Positions 1-7,004 of a stretch of DNA of 11,496 nt are shown here, piece after piece. The DNA lies in the NCBI GenBank assembly GCA_007570945.1, contig RKSH01000100.1, positions 1-11,496 of the forward strand. The letters are read 5' to 3'. The notes under the pieces were generated by a model that worked only from the letters and a program-made list of their open reading frames with translations, was not told the DNA's origin and ran no database searches. The first letter of the stretch is position 1. Each line of letters begins with the position of its first letter. A program made the translations under genes and the position numbers. Source of the DNA: Gammaproteobacteria bacterium (GTDB lineage: Bacteria; Pseudomonadota; Gammaproteobacteria; Arenicellales; Spongiicolonaceae).

Positions 1-230
1 CCGCACGCGCCGCAAAAGCCGCGCTCGCCCCACGATGATGAGGCGTACCATTGCAACGCTTCGCCCGCGGTCACGGTGACCGCATCGACAATGCCGCCGA
101 CCAGCGGCCCGCCGCCGGACCACCGCCGGCACATGCCGCAGTGGCACATGCCGATTTCATGCAGCGGCCGCGGCACTTCGAACCGCGCGGCGCCGCAGAG
201 GCAGTGGCCTTGTTGGAGGGAATCGTTCAC
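1..230 (-). CDS. GFA / CENP-V family zinc protein, N-terminal part (cut by window edge)
   Basis: Reading the minus strand from a GTG at 230 gives 76 open codons running off the left edge. The cysteine pattern is that of the glutathione-dependent formaldehyde-activating (Gfa) fold: C10 and C12 in HCLCGAARFE, C29/C31/C34 in MCHCGMCRRWSG, and C73/C76 in RGFCGAC. In the family, one set of cysteines holds a structural zinc and the C-x-C-x2-C set a second zinc. The family includes the enzyme that speeds condensation of formaldehyde with glutathione, but many members have unknown substrates. The gene starts 20 nt after the etfA stop, so it is probably the third gene of an etfB-etfA unit. Disposal of formaldehyde from methyl-group oxidation would fit the neighbours; this is inference. 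The GTG start has only a weak ribosome site, and the C-terminus is not seen. Confidence 0.85.
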   Translation of the reverse strand, partial: MNDSLQQGHCLCGAARFEVPRPLHEIGMCHCGMCRRWSGGGPLVGGIVDAVTVTAGEALQWYASSSWGERGFCGAC

Positions 231-250
231 CGCGCAATTCCCGCGGCCGT

Positions 251-1186
251 CTAAGAGAGAGCCTTCTCGAGCTCCGGCACCGCCTCAAACAAGTCGGCGA
301 CCAGGCCGTAATCCGCCACTTGAAAGATCGGCGCCTCTTCATCCTTGTTGATAGCGACGATGACTTTGGAGTCTTTCATGCCGGCCAGGTGCTGGATGGC
401 GCCGCTGATGCCGACGGCGATGTAGAGGTCGGGGGCGACCACTTTGCCGGTTTGGCCCACCTGGTAATCGTTGGGGACGTAGCCGGCGTCCACCGCGGCG
501 CGGCTGGCGCCGACCGCGGCGCCCAGTTTGTCGGCGATTTTATCCAGCATTTGGAAATTTTCGCCGGACTGCATGCCGCGGCCGCCGGAGATGACGACGC
601 GCGCGGTGGTGAGTTCGGGGCGCTCGTTGCGAGTGAGTTCCTGGCCGGCGAAAGTGCTGAGGCCGGCATCGCCGGTGGCGTCCACCGAAGTGACGGCGGC
701 GTTGCCGCCGGTGGAGTCGGCCGCGTCAAAAGCGGTGGCGCGCACGGTCAACATCTTGATGTTGTCGGTGGACTGCACGGTGGCCATGGCGTTGCCAGCG
801 TAGATGGGGCGCTCGAAAGTGGCGGCGTCGACGATGGCGGTGATGTCGGAGACCATCTGCACATCCAGCAACGCGGCGGCCGCCGGCATGATGTTCTTGC
901 CATAGGTGGAGGCGGGTGCGAGAACGTGGCTGTAGGCCGGCGCGAGTTTGGCGATGAGCGGGGCGGTGTTTTCGGCGATGCCGTGCTCATACTCGGCGGC
1001 GTCGGCATGGAGGACTTTGGCAACGCCGGTGACTTTGGCGCATGCCTCGGCGGCGGCGGCGCTGTTGCGGCCGGCCACCAGCAGGCGAATGTCGGAGTCG
1101 CCGAGTGCAACGGCGGCGGTGACGGTGTTCAGCGTGGCCGCCTTGGGCGCGGCGTTGTCGTGCTCGGCGACGACTAAAATGCTCAT
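251..1186 (-). CDS. etfA: Electron transfer flavoprotein alpha subunit
   Basis: This 311-residue protein matches the usual length and layout of EtfA. The N-terminal half is the ETF alpha/beta-type domain. Residues from about 190 to the end form the FAD domain, with ISGGRGM (199-205), GASRAAVDAG (226-235), QVGQTGKVV (242-250), AVGISGAIQH (257-266) and INKDEEAPIF (279-288). EtfA holds FAD and, as a heterodimer with EtfB, takes electrons from flavoprotein dehydrogenases and gives them to ETF:quinone oxidoreductase. The ATG overlaps the etfB stop in an ATGA junction, indicating translational coupling. The large oxidoreductase gene further upstream belongs to a family whose members use ETF as acceptor. 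The stop is TAG, the only one used at a gene end in this window. Reading through it would add 7 residues before a TGA that overlaps the next gene's GTG. Confidence 0.97.
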   Translation of the reverse strand: MSILVVAEHDNAAPKAATLNTVTAAVALGDSDIRLLVAGRNSAAAAEACAKVTGVAKVLHADAAEYEHGIAENTAPLIAKLAPAYSHVLAPASTYGKNIMPAAAALLDVQMVSDITAIVDAATFERPIYAGNAMATVQSTDNIKMLTVRATAFDAADSTGGNAAVTSVDATGDAGLSTFAGQELTRNERPELTTARVVISGGRGMQSGENFQMLDKIADKLGAAVGASRAAVDAGYVPNDYQVGQTGKVVAPDLYIAVGISGAIQHLAGMKDSKVIVAINKDEEAPIFQVADYGLVADLFEAVPELEKALS

Positions 1187-1938
1187 ATGACTTTGGCCTC
1201 TTCTTTAAGTTTGCGCACCAGTTCGGCGACATCGGCGACGATGACGCCGGCCTTGCGCGCCGGTGGCTCGGTGACTTTCACCACCCGCAGGCGCGGGGTG
1301 ATGTCCACGCCGAGTTCGTCCGGGGTGAGCGCGTCCATGGGTTTTTTCTTCGCTTTCATGATGTTCGGCAGAGATGCGTAGCGCGGTTCGTTCAGGCGCA
1401 GGTCCACCGTCACCACCGCCGGCATTTTAAGGGTGAGGTTTTCCAGCCCGCCGTCCACCTCGCGCGTGGCTTTTGCCGTGGCGCCCTCAAGCGTCAACTT
1501 GGACACGAAAGTCGCCAGCGACCAGCACAACAGCGCCGACAGCATCTGGCCGGTCTGGTTGTTGTCGCCGTCAATGGCCTGCTTGCCCATCAGAATGAGT
1601 CCGGGGTTTTCCTTCTCGGCGACGGCCTTGAGAATCTTCGCCACCGCCAGCGGCTCCACCTGCGCGTCCTCAGAGGCCTGTACATGAATGCCGCGGTCGG
1701 CGCCCATGGCCAGGCCGGTGCGCAAAGTCTCCTGCGCCTGCGCCGGGCCCACCGAGGCGACGACCACTTCCTCGGCCTGCCCGGCCTCCTTGATGCGCAA
1801 CGCCTGCTCCACGGCGATCTCGCAAAACGGATTCATCGCCATTTTGACATTGGCCAACTCCACACCACTGTGGTCGGCCTTGACGCGCACCTTGACGTTG
1901 TAGTCAATGACGCGCTTGATGGGGACGAGGATTTTCAT
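1183..1938 (-). CDS. etfB: Electron transfer flavoprotein beta subunit
   Basis: This 251-residue protein starts MKILVPIKRVIDYNVKV, typical of group I (mitochondrial-type) EtfB. The AMP-binding segment DGDNNQTG is at 123-130. The recognition loop LPNIMKAKKKP is at 190-200; in the mitochondrial protein this loop docks partner dehydrogenases through its leucine, and the same lysine-rich stretch is present here. With EtfA it forms the FAD/AMP heterodimer that links dehydrogenases such as dimethylglycine, sarcosine or acyl-CoA dehydrogenases to the quinone pool. There is no strong Shine-Dalgarno sequence before the ATG. A probable extended -10 lies about 35 nt upstream. The gene overlaps etfA by 4 nt. 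The group I assignment rests on recognition of the loop and overall similarity, not on a tree. Confidence 0.97.
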   Translation of the reverse strand: MKILVPIKRVIDYNVKVRVKADHSGVELANVKMAMNPFCEIAVEQALRIKEAGQAEEVVVASVGPAQAQETLRTGLAMGADRGIHVQASEDAQVEPLAVAKILKAVAEKENPGLILMGKQAIDGDNNQTGQMLSALLCWSLATFVSKLTLEGATAKATREVDGGLENLTLKMPAVVTVDLRLNEPRYASLPNIMKAKKKPMDALTPDELGVDITPRLRVVKVTEPPARKAGVIVADVAELVRKLKEEAKVI

Positions 1939-1972
1939 TGGGTGGCCGGTCGGTGGTGATGGTTGGCGGGGG

Positions 1973-1981
1973 ATTGTAGCA
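1973..1981 (-). promoter_or_regulatory. Candidate extended -10 promoter for etfB-etfA-gfa
   Basis: On the minus strand the 60-nt gap between the PIN gene stop and etfB contains TGCTACAAT, an extended -10 (TGn plus TACAAT). It predicts a transcript start near 1966 and a leader of about 28 nt. No good -35 hexamer is seen 16-18 nt upstream, as is common for extended -10 promoters. This would let etfBA be expressed apart from the upstream genes. Confidence 0.45.
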
Positions 1982-1998
1982 GATTTGGGATGACGCGC

Positions 1999-2478
1999 TC
2001 AGAGATTCTTGAAGTGGAAAACATCCACGCCCCGGGCGCCGGCGTATTCCGCCAGAGCGGAATCATCGGTCAACAACAGATGGCGGTTGCCGGCAACGCT
2101 GAAGGCAACGGTGTCCGCAAGTCCGAAATCGCCGAACATCGGCAATGCGGCGCATTCCATGCTTTTGCGGTACTGTTCCTGCATGACTTGCGCCGACATG
2201 GCGATGTGATTGAAAAATTGCCAGCGGTAATCGCCCCGCAAATGGCCGCCGAGATTACTGACTTCGGTCAGGATGTTCGGCGTGGTCACGATGCGATCAA
2301 ACCTGTTGAGGAATTTGCACAGGTTGACGTAGTCCTGCTCGGAATATTTCCGGGTGCGCTTGAATTTGGGCACATAGCCGGCATTCACGGCGCCCACAAA
2401 AAAGAGCAGAAGCAGATTGGCATCCACCAACACGCTTTTTTTGCGGCCGACACGGCGCCGGTGCCCTTTCCGGGTCAT
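1999..2478 (-). CDS. PIN-domain protein, VapC-like putative ribonuclease
   Basis: This 159-residue protein carries the spaced acidic residues of a PIN-domain metal-dependent RNase: D19 in VLVDANLLLL, E72 in NILTEVSNL, D122 in GLADTVAF and D138 in LLLTDDSAL. The order and context match the PIN fold, in which such residues bind Mg2+ or Mn2+. VapC-type toxins of this fold cleave tRNA or rRNA. It is somewhat longer than a typical VapC (about 130 residues), with a basic tail (MTRKGHRRRVGRKK) and a stretch at about 30-50 that may be an insertion. Its ATG overlaps the stop of the preceding small gene in an ATGA junction, the classical antitoxin-toxin order. The target and the toxin role are inferred; a chromosomal PIN RNase without toxin activity is the alternative. 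Confidence 0.75.
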   Translation of the reverse strand: MTRKGHRRRVGRKKSVLVDANLLLLFFVGAVNAGYVPKFKRTRKYSEQDYVNLCKFLNRFDRIVTTPNILTEVSNLGGHLRGDYRWQFFNHIAMSAQVMQEQYRKSMECAALPMFGDFGLADTVAFSVAGNRHLLLTDDSALAEYAGARGVDVFHFKNL

Positions 2479-2777
2479 GCCAAATCCTTGTCTTTCATGG
2501 AGCGCACTTTCCCCGAGCGCGCGTCCACATTAAAAATTTTATACATGCGCCGGTAGGATTTTCTCTGGGGGCCGCCCAAAGCCCGCGGCCACTCCGGGGT
2601 GGACATCGGCACGGAGAACCCCAGGGTCACCAGCCATTCCTTGTTGTTTTTTGCCATCTCCACTTCCTCCGGCATCATGTCCTTGAGTGTCTGTTTGGCG
2701 TAATAGGCGCGTGCCGCCTTGGCTGCGGAGTTCACGGCCGCAACCGCACCAATAGTTCGCGTCGCCTGGGCCATCAC
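2475..2777 (-). CDS. Small protein of unknown family, partner of the PIN protein
   Basis: This encodes a protein of 99 or 100 residues; GTG at 2777 is immediately followed by an ATG at 2774, and the ATG is the likelier start. I do not recognise the family. The N-terminal third is alanine-rich and probably helical (AAVNSAAKAARAYYAKQ). The middle contains KNNKEWLVTLGFSVPMSTPEW. The C-terminal third is basic with GPQRKSYRRMYKIF and ends KVRSMKDKDLA. No helix-turn-helix, AbrB or RHH motif of the common VapB antitoxins is evident. It begins about 24 nt after the large oxidoreductase stop and overlaps the PIN gene by 4 nt, so the two are almost surely co-translated. By position it is the candidate antitoxin or PIN regulator. 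The clean overlaps at its end and the natural-looking composition support it being real. Confidence 0.6.
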   Translation of the reverse strand: MMAQATRTIGAVAAVNSAAKAARAYYAKQTLKDMMPEEVEMAKNNKEWLVTLGFSVPMSTPEWPRALGGPQRKSYRRMYKIFNVDARSGKVRSMKDKDLA

Positions 2778-2800
2778 CCCAAATCATATAGGCAAGCCCC

Positions 2801-5230
2801 TCACCCCCGCAACCGTGCATTGTCCGGGTCATGCGGCGAGTCGGGGATGATTTTGGCCGGGTGGCGGCGGCCGAGAATTTCCAACTCCAGGCCGGCGGCG
2901 GTGGCGGCGCCGGTTTTGATGTAGCCGAGGGCCAGGGTTTTGCCGATGTGGTGGCCGTGGGCGCCGGCGGTGGCGCGGCCGACCATGTCCTCGCCGTGCC
3001 AGATGGGCTCGTTGCCGATGGGGTCGGCGTCTTTGATGCCGTCGACCTCCAGGGTGACGAACTCCTGCGGCACGCCGTTTTTTTGCTGCGCGAGGAGCGC
3101 GTCGCGGCCGGTGAACTCGCCCTTGTCCAAGTGCGCGAACATGCCGAGCCCGGCCTCCAAAATGGTGTACTCGCGGGTCAAATCCTGCCCCCACATGCGG
3201 TAGGATTTTTCGATGCGCAGCGAATCCATGGCGCGCATGCCGCACTGGCCGATGTTGAATTCCCTGCCGGCGGCCATCAGCTCATCAAAGATGTGGCGCT
3301 GGTATTCCACCGGATGGTGAATTTCCCAGCCGAGTTCACCGACAAAATTCACCCGCAACAGGCGCACCGGCGCGAGTCCCACGTACGTGTGGCGCGCGCT
3401 CAGCCAGGGAAAGTTTTCGCTGGACAAGTCCTCCTCGGTGATTTTCTGCAGCACCTTGCGCGAGTTCGGCCCGGCGACCACTAACGTCGCATGCGAAGTG
3501 GTCAACTCCCGCAACGTCACGCTGCCGTCGCGCGGCATCCACTTGCCGAGAAAATCCAGGTCGTAACGCTGCGCCGCACCGGAACTCACCAGGTAAAAAG
3601 CGTCAGTGCCCTCGCGGGTGACGGTGAACTCGCTGCGCACGCCGCCGCGAATGGTGAGGGCGTGGGCGAGGTGAATGCGGCCCTCTTTTTTCGGCAGTTT
3701 GCGGCACACCACTCGGTCAAGGTAAGCCTCGGCGCCCGGGCCGCTCAGCAGAAACTTGGAAAAACTGGTGATGTCAATGATGCCGACATTTTCGCGGATG
3801 TTGCGGTGCTCGTTGCCCACATGCTCCCAGTAGGCCGAGCGGCGGAAACTCCAGTCGTCCTCGCGCGCAACGCCCTGGGGCGCAAACCAGTTCGGCCGCT
3901 CCCAGCCGTAACGCTGCCCCCACACCGCGCCCAGCGCATCCAGTTTGTCGTGGATGGGACTGGTTTTCGCCGGGCGGCAGGCCGGGCGCTCCTCATCCGG
4001 GTAGTGAATGACGAAGACATGCTCGTAAGCCTCTTCGTTCTTCTTAACAGTGTACGGTTTGCAGGCGTATTCGCCGTAGCGCCTCGGATCCACGCCCAGC
4101 ATGTCGATGCCCGGCTCGCCTTCGGCAATCCACTCGGCCAACTGCCAGCCGCTGCCGCCGGCGGCGGTGACGCCGAAACTGTGGCCTTCGTTCAGCCACA
4201 GGTTGCGCCGCCCCCAGGCCGGGCCCACCATGGGGTTGCCGTCCGGGGTGTAGGCGATGGGGCCGTTGACGATGTCCTTGACGCCGGCCGAGGCGAAAGA
4301 CGGCACCCGGTGCATCACCGCCTCCACATGCGGCGTCAGGCGTTCCAGGTCGCCGGGAAACAAGTCTTTTTCAAACGTCGCCGGCACGCCGTCGGCAAAC
4401 CGCGCCGGCGCCCCTTTCTCGTACGGCCCGAGGATATAGCCCATGCGCTCCTCGCGCAGGTAGTAGGACGCGTCAGACTCGCGCAGCACCGCCAACTCGC
4501 GCCCGCCGACCTCGCGGTATTCTTTCAACTCCTGCGCCACGTCGGTGACGATGTACTGGTGTTCCACCGGAATCGCCGGCACTTCCAGCCCGGCCATGCG
4601 CCCGGTCTGGCGCGCGTAGTTGCCGCTGGCCAGCACCAGGTGCTCGCAGGTGAGCACGCCGCGGCTGGTGGTCACCGTCCACTCGTCGTTGGCTTTTTGC
4701 GCCAGCGCGGTGACCTCGGTGTCGCGGTAAATCTCCGCGCCCATGTTGCGCGCGCCTTTGGCCAGCGCGTTGGTGAGGTCCACCGGCGCGATGTGGCCGT
4801 CGTGCGGGTGGTAAAGCGCGCCCACCAGCCCCTCGGTGTTGCACAGCGGCCAGAGTTTTTTCACCTCGGCCGGGGTGATGATTTCAAACGGCACGCCGAT
4901 GGTGTTGGCGGTGCCGCAGTATTTAAGGTACTCGTCCATGCGCTCCTTGTTGGTCGCGAGCCGCAAGTTGCCGGTCACATGAAAACCCACATCCTGCCCG
5001 GTTTCCGCCTCCAGATTCTTGTACAAATCCACCGAATACTTGTGGATTTGCCCGACCGCGTAACTCATATTAAACAGCGGCAGCAGCCCGGCCGCATGCC
5101 AGGTGGAGCCGGCGGTCAACTCGGTGCGCTCGCACAGCACCGCATCAAGCCCTTTCTTCGCCAGATGGTAAAGCGTGCTGACGCCAACCACCCCGCCGCC
5201 GACCACGACGACTTGTGCATGGGTTTTCAT
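2801..5230 (-). CDS. FAD-dependent oxidoreductase fused to a GcvT domain (dimethylglycine/sarcosine dehydrogenase-like)
   Basis: This 809-residue protein has the layout of dimethylglycine and sarcosine dehydrogenases. An N-terminal FAD domain (about 5-370) has the dinucleotide motif GGGVVG at 11-16 and a ribose-binding acidic residue E34. H45 lies in TAGSTWHAAG; in liver dimethylglycine dehydrogenase the His of this motif carries covalent FAD. A linker domain follows to about 430. A GcvT aminomethyltransferase domain (about 435-690; IGIIDITSFSKF, VNFVGELGWEIHHP) and a GcvT C-terminal domain end the protein. The family oxidatively demethylates N-methyl glycine derivatives, passes the methylene group to tetrahydrofolate and gives electrons to ETF, which is encoded downstream. 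The ATG has a GGAG 8 nt upstream. The exact substrate is uncertain: dimethylglycine, sarcosine or another methylated amine are all possible. The gene is divergent from an MttB-like gene. Confidence 0.9.
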   Translation of the reverse strand: MKTHAQVVVVGGGVVGVSTLYHLAKKGLDAVLCERTELTAGSTWHAAGLLPLFNMSYAVGQIHKYSVDLYKNLEAETGQDVGFHVTGNLRLATNKERMDEYLKYCGTANTIGVPFEIITPAEVKKLWPLCNTEGLVGALYHPHDGHIAPVDLTNALAKGARNMGAEIYRDTEVTALAQKANDEWTVTTSRGVLTCEHLVLASGNYARQTGRMAGLEVPAIPVEHQYIVTDVAQELKEYREVGGRELAVLRESDASYYLREERMGYILGPYEKGAPARFADGVPATFEKDLFPGDLERLTPHVEAVMHRVPSFASAGVKDIVNGPIAYTPDGNPMVGPAWGRRNLWLNEGHSFGVTAAGGSGWQLAEWIAEGEPGIDMLGVDPRRYGEYACKPYTVKKNEEAYEHVFVIHYPDEERPACRPAKTSPIHDKLDALGAVWGQRYGWERPNWFAPQGVAREDDWSFRRSAYWEHVGNEHRNIRENVGIIDITSFSKFLLSGPGAEAYLDRVVCRKLPKKEGRIHLAHALTIRGGVRSEFTVTREGTDAFYLVSSGAAQRYDLDFLGKWMPRDGSVTLRELTTSHATLVVAGPNSRKVLQKITEEDLSSENFPWLSARHTYVGLAPVRLLRVNFVGELGWEIHHPVEYQRHIFDELMAAGREFNIGQCGMRAMDSLRIEKSYRMWGQDLTREYTILEAGLGMFAHLDKGEFTGRDALLAQQKNGVPQEFVTLEVDGIKDADPIGNEPIWHGEDMVGRATAGAHGHHIGKTLALGYIKTGAATAAGLELEILGRRHPAKIIPDSPHDPDNARLRG

Positions 5231-5238
5231 GGAGCAGT

Positions 5239-5242
5239 CTCC
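5239..5242 (-). promoter_or_regulatory. Ribosome binding site of the FAD/GcvT oxidoreductase gene
   Basis: GGAG on the minus strand lies 8 nt before the ATG at 5230. This supports that start, which also places the dinucleotide-binding motif at its usual N-terminal position. Confidence 0.65.
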
Positions 5243-5259
5243 GGTAATGGTTTGGCCGC

Positions 5260-5265
5260 ATTATA
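5260..5265 (-). promoter_or_regulatory. Candidate -10 box of the FAD/GcvT oxidoreductase gene
   Basis: The minus strand reads a perfect TATAAT, predicting a transcript start near 5253 and a leader of about 23 nt that contains the GGAG ribosome site. The hexamer about 17 nt upstream (CTGCAC) is a poor -35, so an activator may be needed. The 42-bp repeats begin about 25 bp upstream of this box. Confidence 0.5.
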
Positions 5266-5289
5266 CAACGCTGCCGGCGACGGTGCAGA

Positions 5290-5415
5290 TGACGGTGGCG
5301 GGGGCGGAGGTGATGACTGCGGCATCCGAAGTGACGGTGGCAGCGGCGGAGGCGGTGGTGGCGACGTCTACAGTGACGGTGGCAACGGTGCAGGTGGCGC
5401 CGGCGGTGCTATACT
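5290..5415. repeat. Three degenerate 42-bp tandem repeats in a divergent promoter region
   Basis: The decamer TGACGGTGGC occurs at 5290, 5332 and 5374, exactly 42 bp apart each time. By eye, the first two units match at roughly 30 of 42 positions; the third has diverged more and its end merges into the mttB-like -10 box. The DNA is G-rich on the plus strand. The array fills most of the space between the -10 boxes of two divergent genes. A 42-bp step is about four helical turns, so equivalent positions would face the same side of the DNA. It may be regulator binding sites or a decayed minisatellite. Confidence 0.6.
5407..5415 (+). promoter_or_regulatory. Candidate extended -10 promoter of the MttB-like gene
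   Basis: TGCTATACT is an extended -10 element (TGn plus TATACT). It lies only 6 nt before the GTG start at 5422, so transcription would begin at or next to the start codon and give a leaderless message. No clear -35 is visible in the G-rich repeat upstream. Confidence 0.4.
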
Positions 5416-5421
5416 GCAAAC

Positions 5422-6972
5422 GTGAACACGGCGGAGACATCGCGCAGGCAGCGGCGTGGCGGCGGGCGGGAGGCCCGGCGGGCGGCGCGGGCGGCCGGGA
5501 CCTCACCCTCGGCGGCGTTTATTCGGCGGCGGATTCCGGTGTACGAGTTGGCCGGGGAAGAGGCGCTGATGATGGTGGAGGACAACGCCGAGACCATCCT
5601 CGCCGAGGTGGGCATTGACTTCAAGGACGACGCGGCCGCGCTGCAATTGTTCCAACGCGCCGGCGCCGAGGTGGACGGCGAGCGGGTGAGGTTTCCGCGC
5701 GGCATGTGCCGGGAGATCGTCACCAACGGCGCCCCCCGGGTGTTCACCCAGCATGCGCGCAACCCGGCGCGCTCGGTGCAAATCGGCGGTGACGCCGTGG
5801 TGCTGGCGCCGGCCTACGGTCCGCCGTTTGTGCGCGACCTGGACCGGGGCCGCCGCTACGCCGCCATTGAAGACTTTCGCAATTTCGTCAAACTGGCTTA
5901 TGCCGCGCCCGCGTTGCACCACTCGGGCGGCACCCTGTGCGAGCCGGTGGACCTGCCGGTGAACAAGCGCCACCTTGACATGGTCTACAGCCACCTGCGC
6001 TACAGCGACAAGCCGTTCATGGGCTCGGTGACGGCGCCAGAGCGCGCGCAGGACACGGTGGACATGGCGAAAATCATGTTCGGCGCCGAGTTCGTGGACA
6101 ACAACTGCGTGGCGCTGAGTTTAATCAACGCCAACTCGCCCATGACTTTCGACGCCACCATGCTTGGCGCGGCGCGGGTGTACGCCGAGAACAACCAGGC
6201 CACCGTCATCTCGCCGTTCATCCTCGCCGGCGCCATGTCGCCGGTGACGGTCATCGGCACCTGCGCGCAACTGTTCGCCGAGGCGCTGGCCGGCATGGCC
6301 TTTGTGCAACTCACCCGCAAGGGCGCGCCGGTGGTGTTCGGCACTTTCGGCAGTTCCATCTCCATGCAGTCCGGCGCACCCACTTTCGGTACGCCGGAGC
6401 CGGCCATGGTGCTGTTCATCGCCGCCGCCCTGGCGCGCCGGCTCGGCGTTCCGTTCCGCAGCGGCGGCGGTTTGTGCGCCTCCAAAATCCCCGACGCCCA
6501 GGCCGCCTACGAGTCGGCCAACACTTTGCAGAGCGCGATGCTGGCCGGGGTGAACTTCATGTTGCACACCGCCGGCTGGCTTGAGGGCGGCCTCGCCATG
6601 GGCTACGAGAAATTCATCATGGACGCCGACCAGGCCGGCATGATGCAGGTGTTCCTCGGCGGCGTGGACACCTCGGAGAACGGCCAGGCCATGGACGCCA
6701 TCCGCGAGGTCGGCCCCGGCAAGCACTTCCTCGGTTGCGCCCACACCCAGGCCAACTTTGAAACCGCCTTCTACCGCTCGGCGGTGGCCGACAACAACAG
6801 TTTTGAACAATGGGAATCCGACGGCGCCCAGGACGCCGCCCAGCGCGCCAACAAAATCTGGAAAGAACAACTCGCGCAATACGAAGAACCGCCCATGGAG
6901 GCCGGGAAATTGGAGGCCCTGGATGCTTTTGTCGCGGGGAAGAAGGCGGCGGTGGAGGATTCCAACGTCTGA
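5422..6972 (+). CDS. MttB-superfamily (trimethylamine methyltransferase family) methyltransferase, no pyrrolysine codon
   Basis: This 516-residue protein belongs to the trimethylamine methyltransferase (MttB) superfamily, which transfers a methyl group from a quaternary or tertiary amine to a cobalamin-bound corrinoid protein. The arginine-rich N-terminal tail (RRQRRGGGREARRAARAAG) and the segment VEDNAETILAEVGIDF are typical. Later family-like segments include GAPVVFGTFGSSISMQSGAPTFGTPE and the GGGLCASKIPDAQAAYES stretch. True MttB uses a TAG-encoded pyrrolysine; this frame has no internal TAG, so it falls with the non-pyrrolysine members, one of which demethylates glycine betaine. The GTG start is chosen because the next in-frame start (GTG in IPVYEL) would remove the family's basic tail. 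No corrinoid partner is in the window. The neighbouring dimethylglycine-dehydrogenase-like gene suggests a methylated-amine substrate; this is inference. The N-terminus lacks a ribosome site. Confidence 0.9.
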   Translation: MNTAETSRRQRRGGGREARRAARAAGTSPSAAFIRRRIPVYELAGEEALMMVEDNAETILAEVGIDFKDDAAALQLFQRAGAEVDGERVRFPRGMCREIVTNGAPRVFTQHARNPARSVQIGGDAVVLAPAYGPPFVRDLDRGRRYAAIEDFRNFVKLAYAAPALHHSGGTLCEPVDLPVNKRHLDMVYSHLRYSDKPFMGSVTAPERAQDTVDMAKIMFGAEFVDNNCVALSLINANSPMTFDATMLGAARVYAENNQATVISPFILAGAMSPVTVIGTCAQLFAEALAGMAFVQLTRKGAPVVFGTFGSSISMQSGAPTFGTPEPAMVLFIAAALARRLGVPFRSGGGLCASKIPDAQAAYESANTLQSAMLAGVNFMLHTAGWLEGGLAMGYEKFIMDADQAGMMQVFLGGVDTSENGQAMDAIREVGPGKHFLGCAHTQANFETAFYRSAVADNNSFEQWESDGAQDAAQRANKIWKEQLAQYEEPPMEAGKLEALDAFVAGKKAAVEDSNV

Positions 6973-7004
6973 TTAGACGGCCCTTGCCGGCGGCGCCGGA
7001 CAGG

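Noticed and set aside
320..1177. A 285-codon plus-strand open frame
   Set aside because: It is antisense to etfA, which has all family motifs. The product is rich in Gly, Ala and Asp, as expected for a shadow frame.
1963..2556. A 197-codon plus-strand open frame
   Set aside because: It is antisense to the PIN gene and its partner, whose 4-nt overlap and acidic motifs show that the minus strand is coding.
3491..5425. A 644-codon open frame on the plus strand
   Set aside because: It lies wholly antisense to the clearly recognisable FAD/GcvT oxidoreductase. Long antisense frames are expected in high-GC DNA, and its product is low-complexity with no domain.
5175..5618. Open frame across the repeat region with a repeated Val-Thr-Ala pattern
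   Set aside because: It overlaps the start regions of both flanking genes, has no ribosome site, and its pattern simply reflects the 42-bp DNA repeat.
6121..6879. A 252-codon minus-strand open frame
   Set aside because: It is a shadow of the MttB-like gene and shows no motif.
6973..7004. Possible terminator between the convergent MttB-like and nuclease genes
   Set aside because: Only a 5-bp stem (CCGGC, GGC loop, GCCGG) is present, with no T-run on either strand, so I do not call a terminator.
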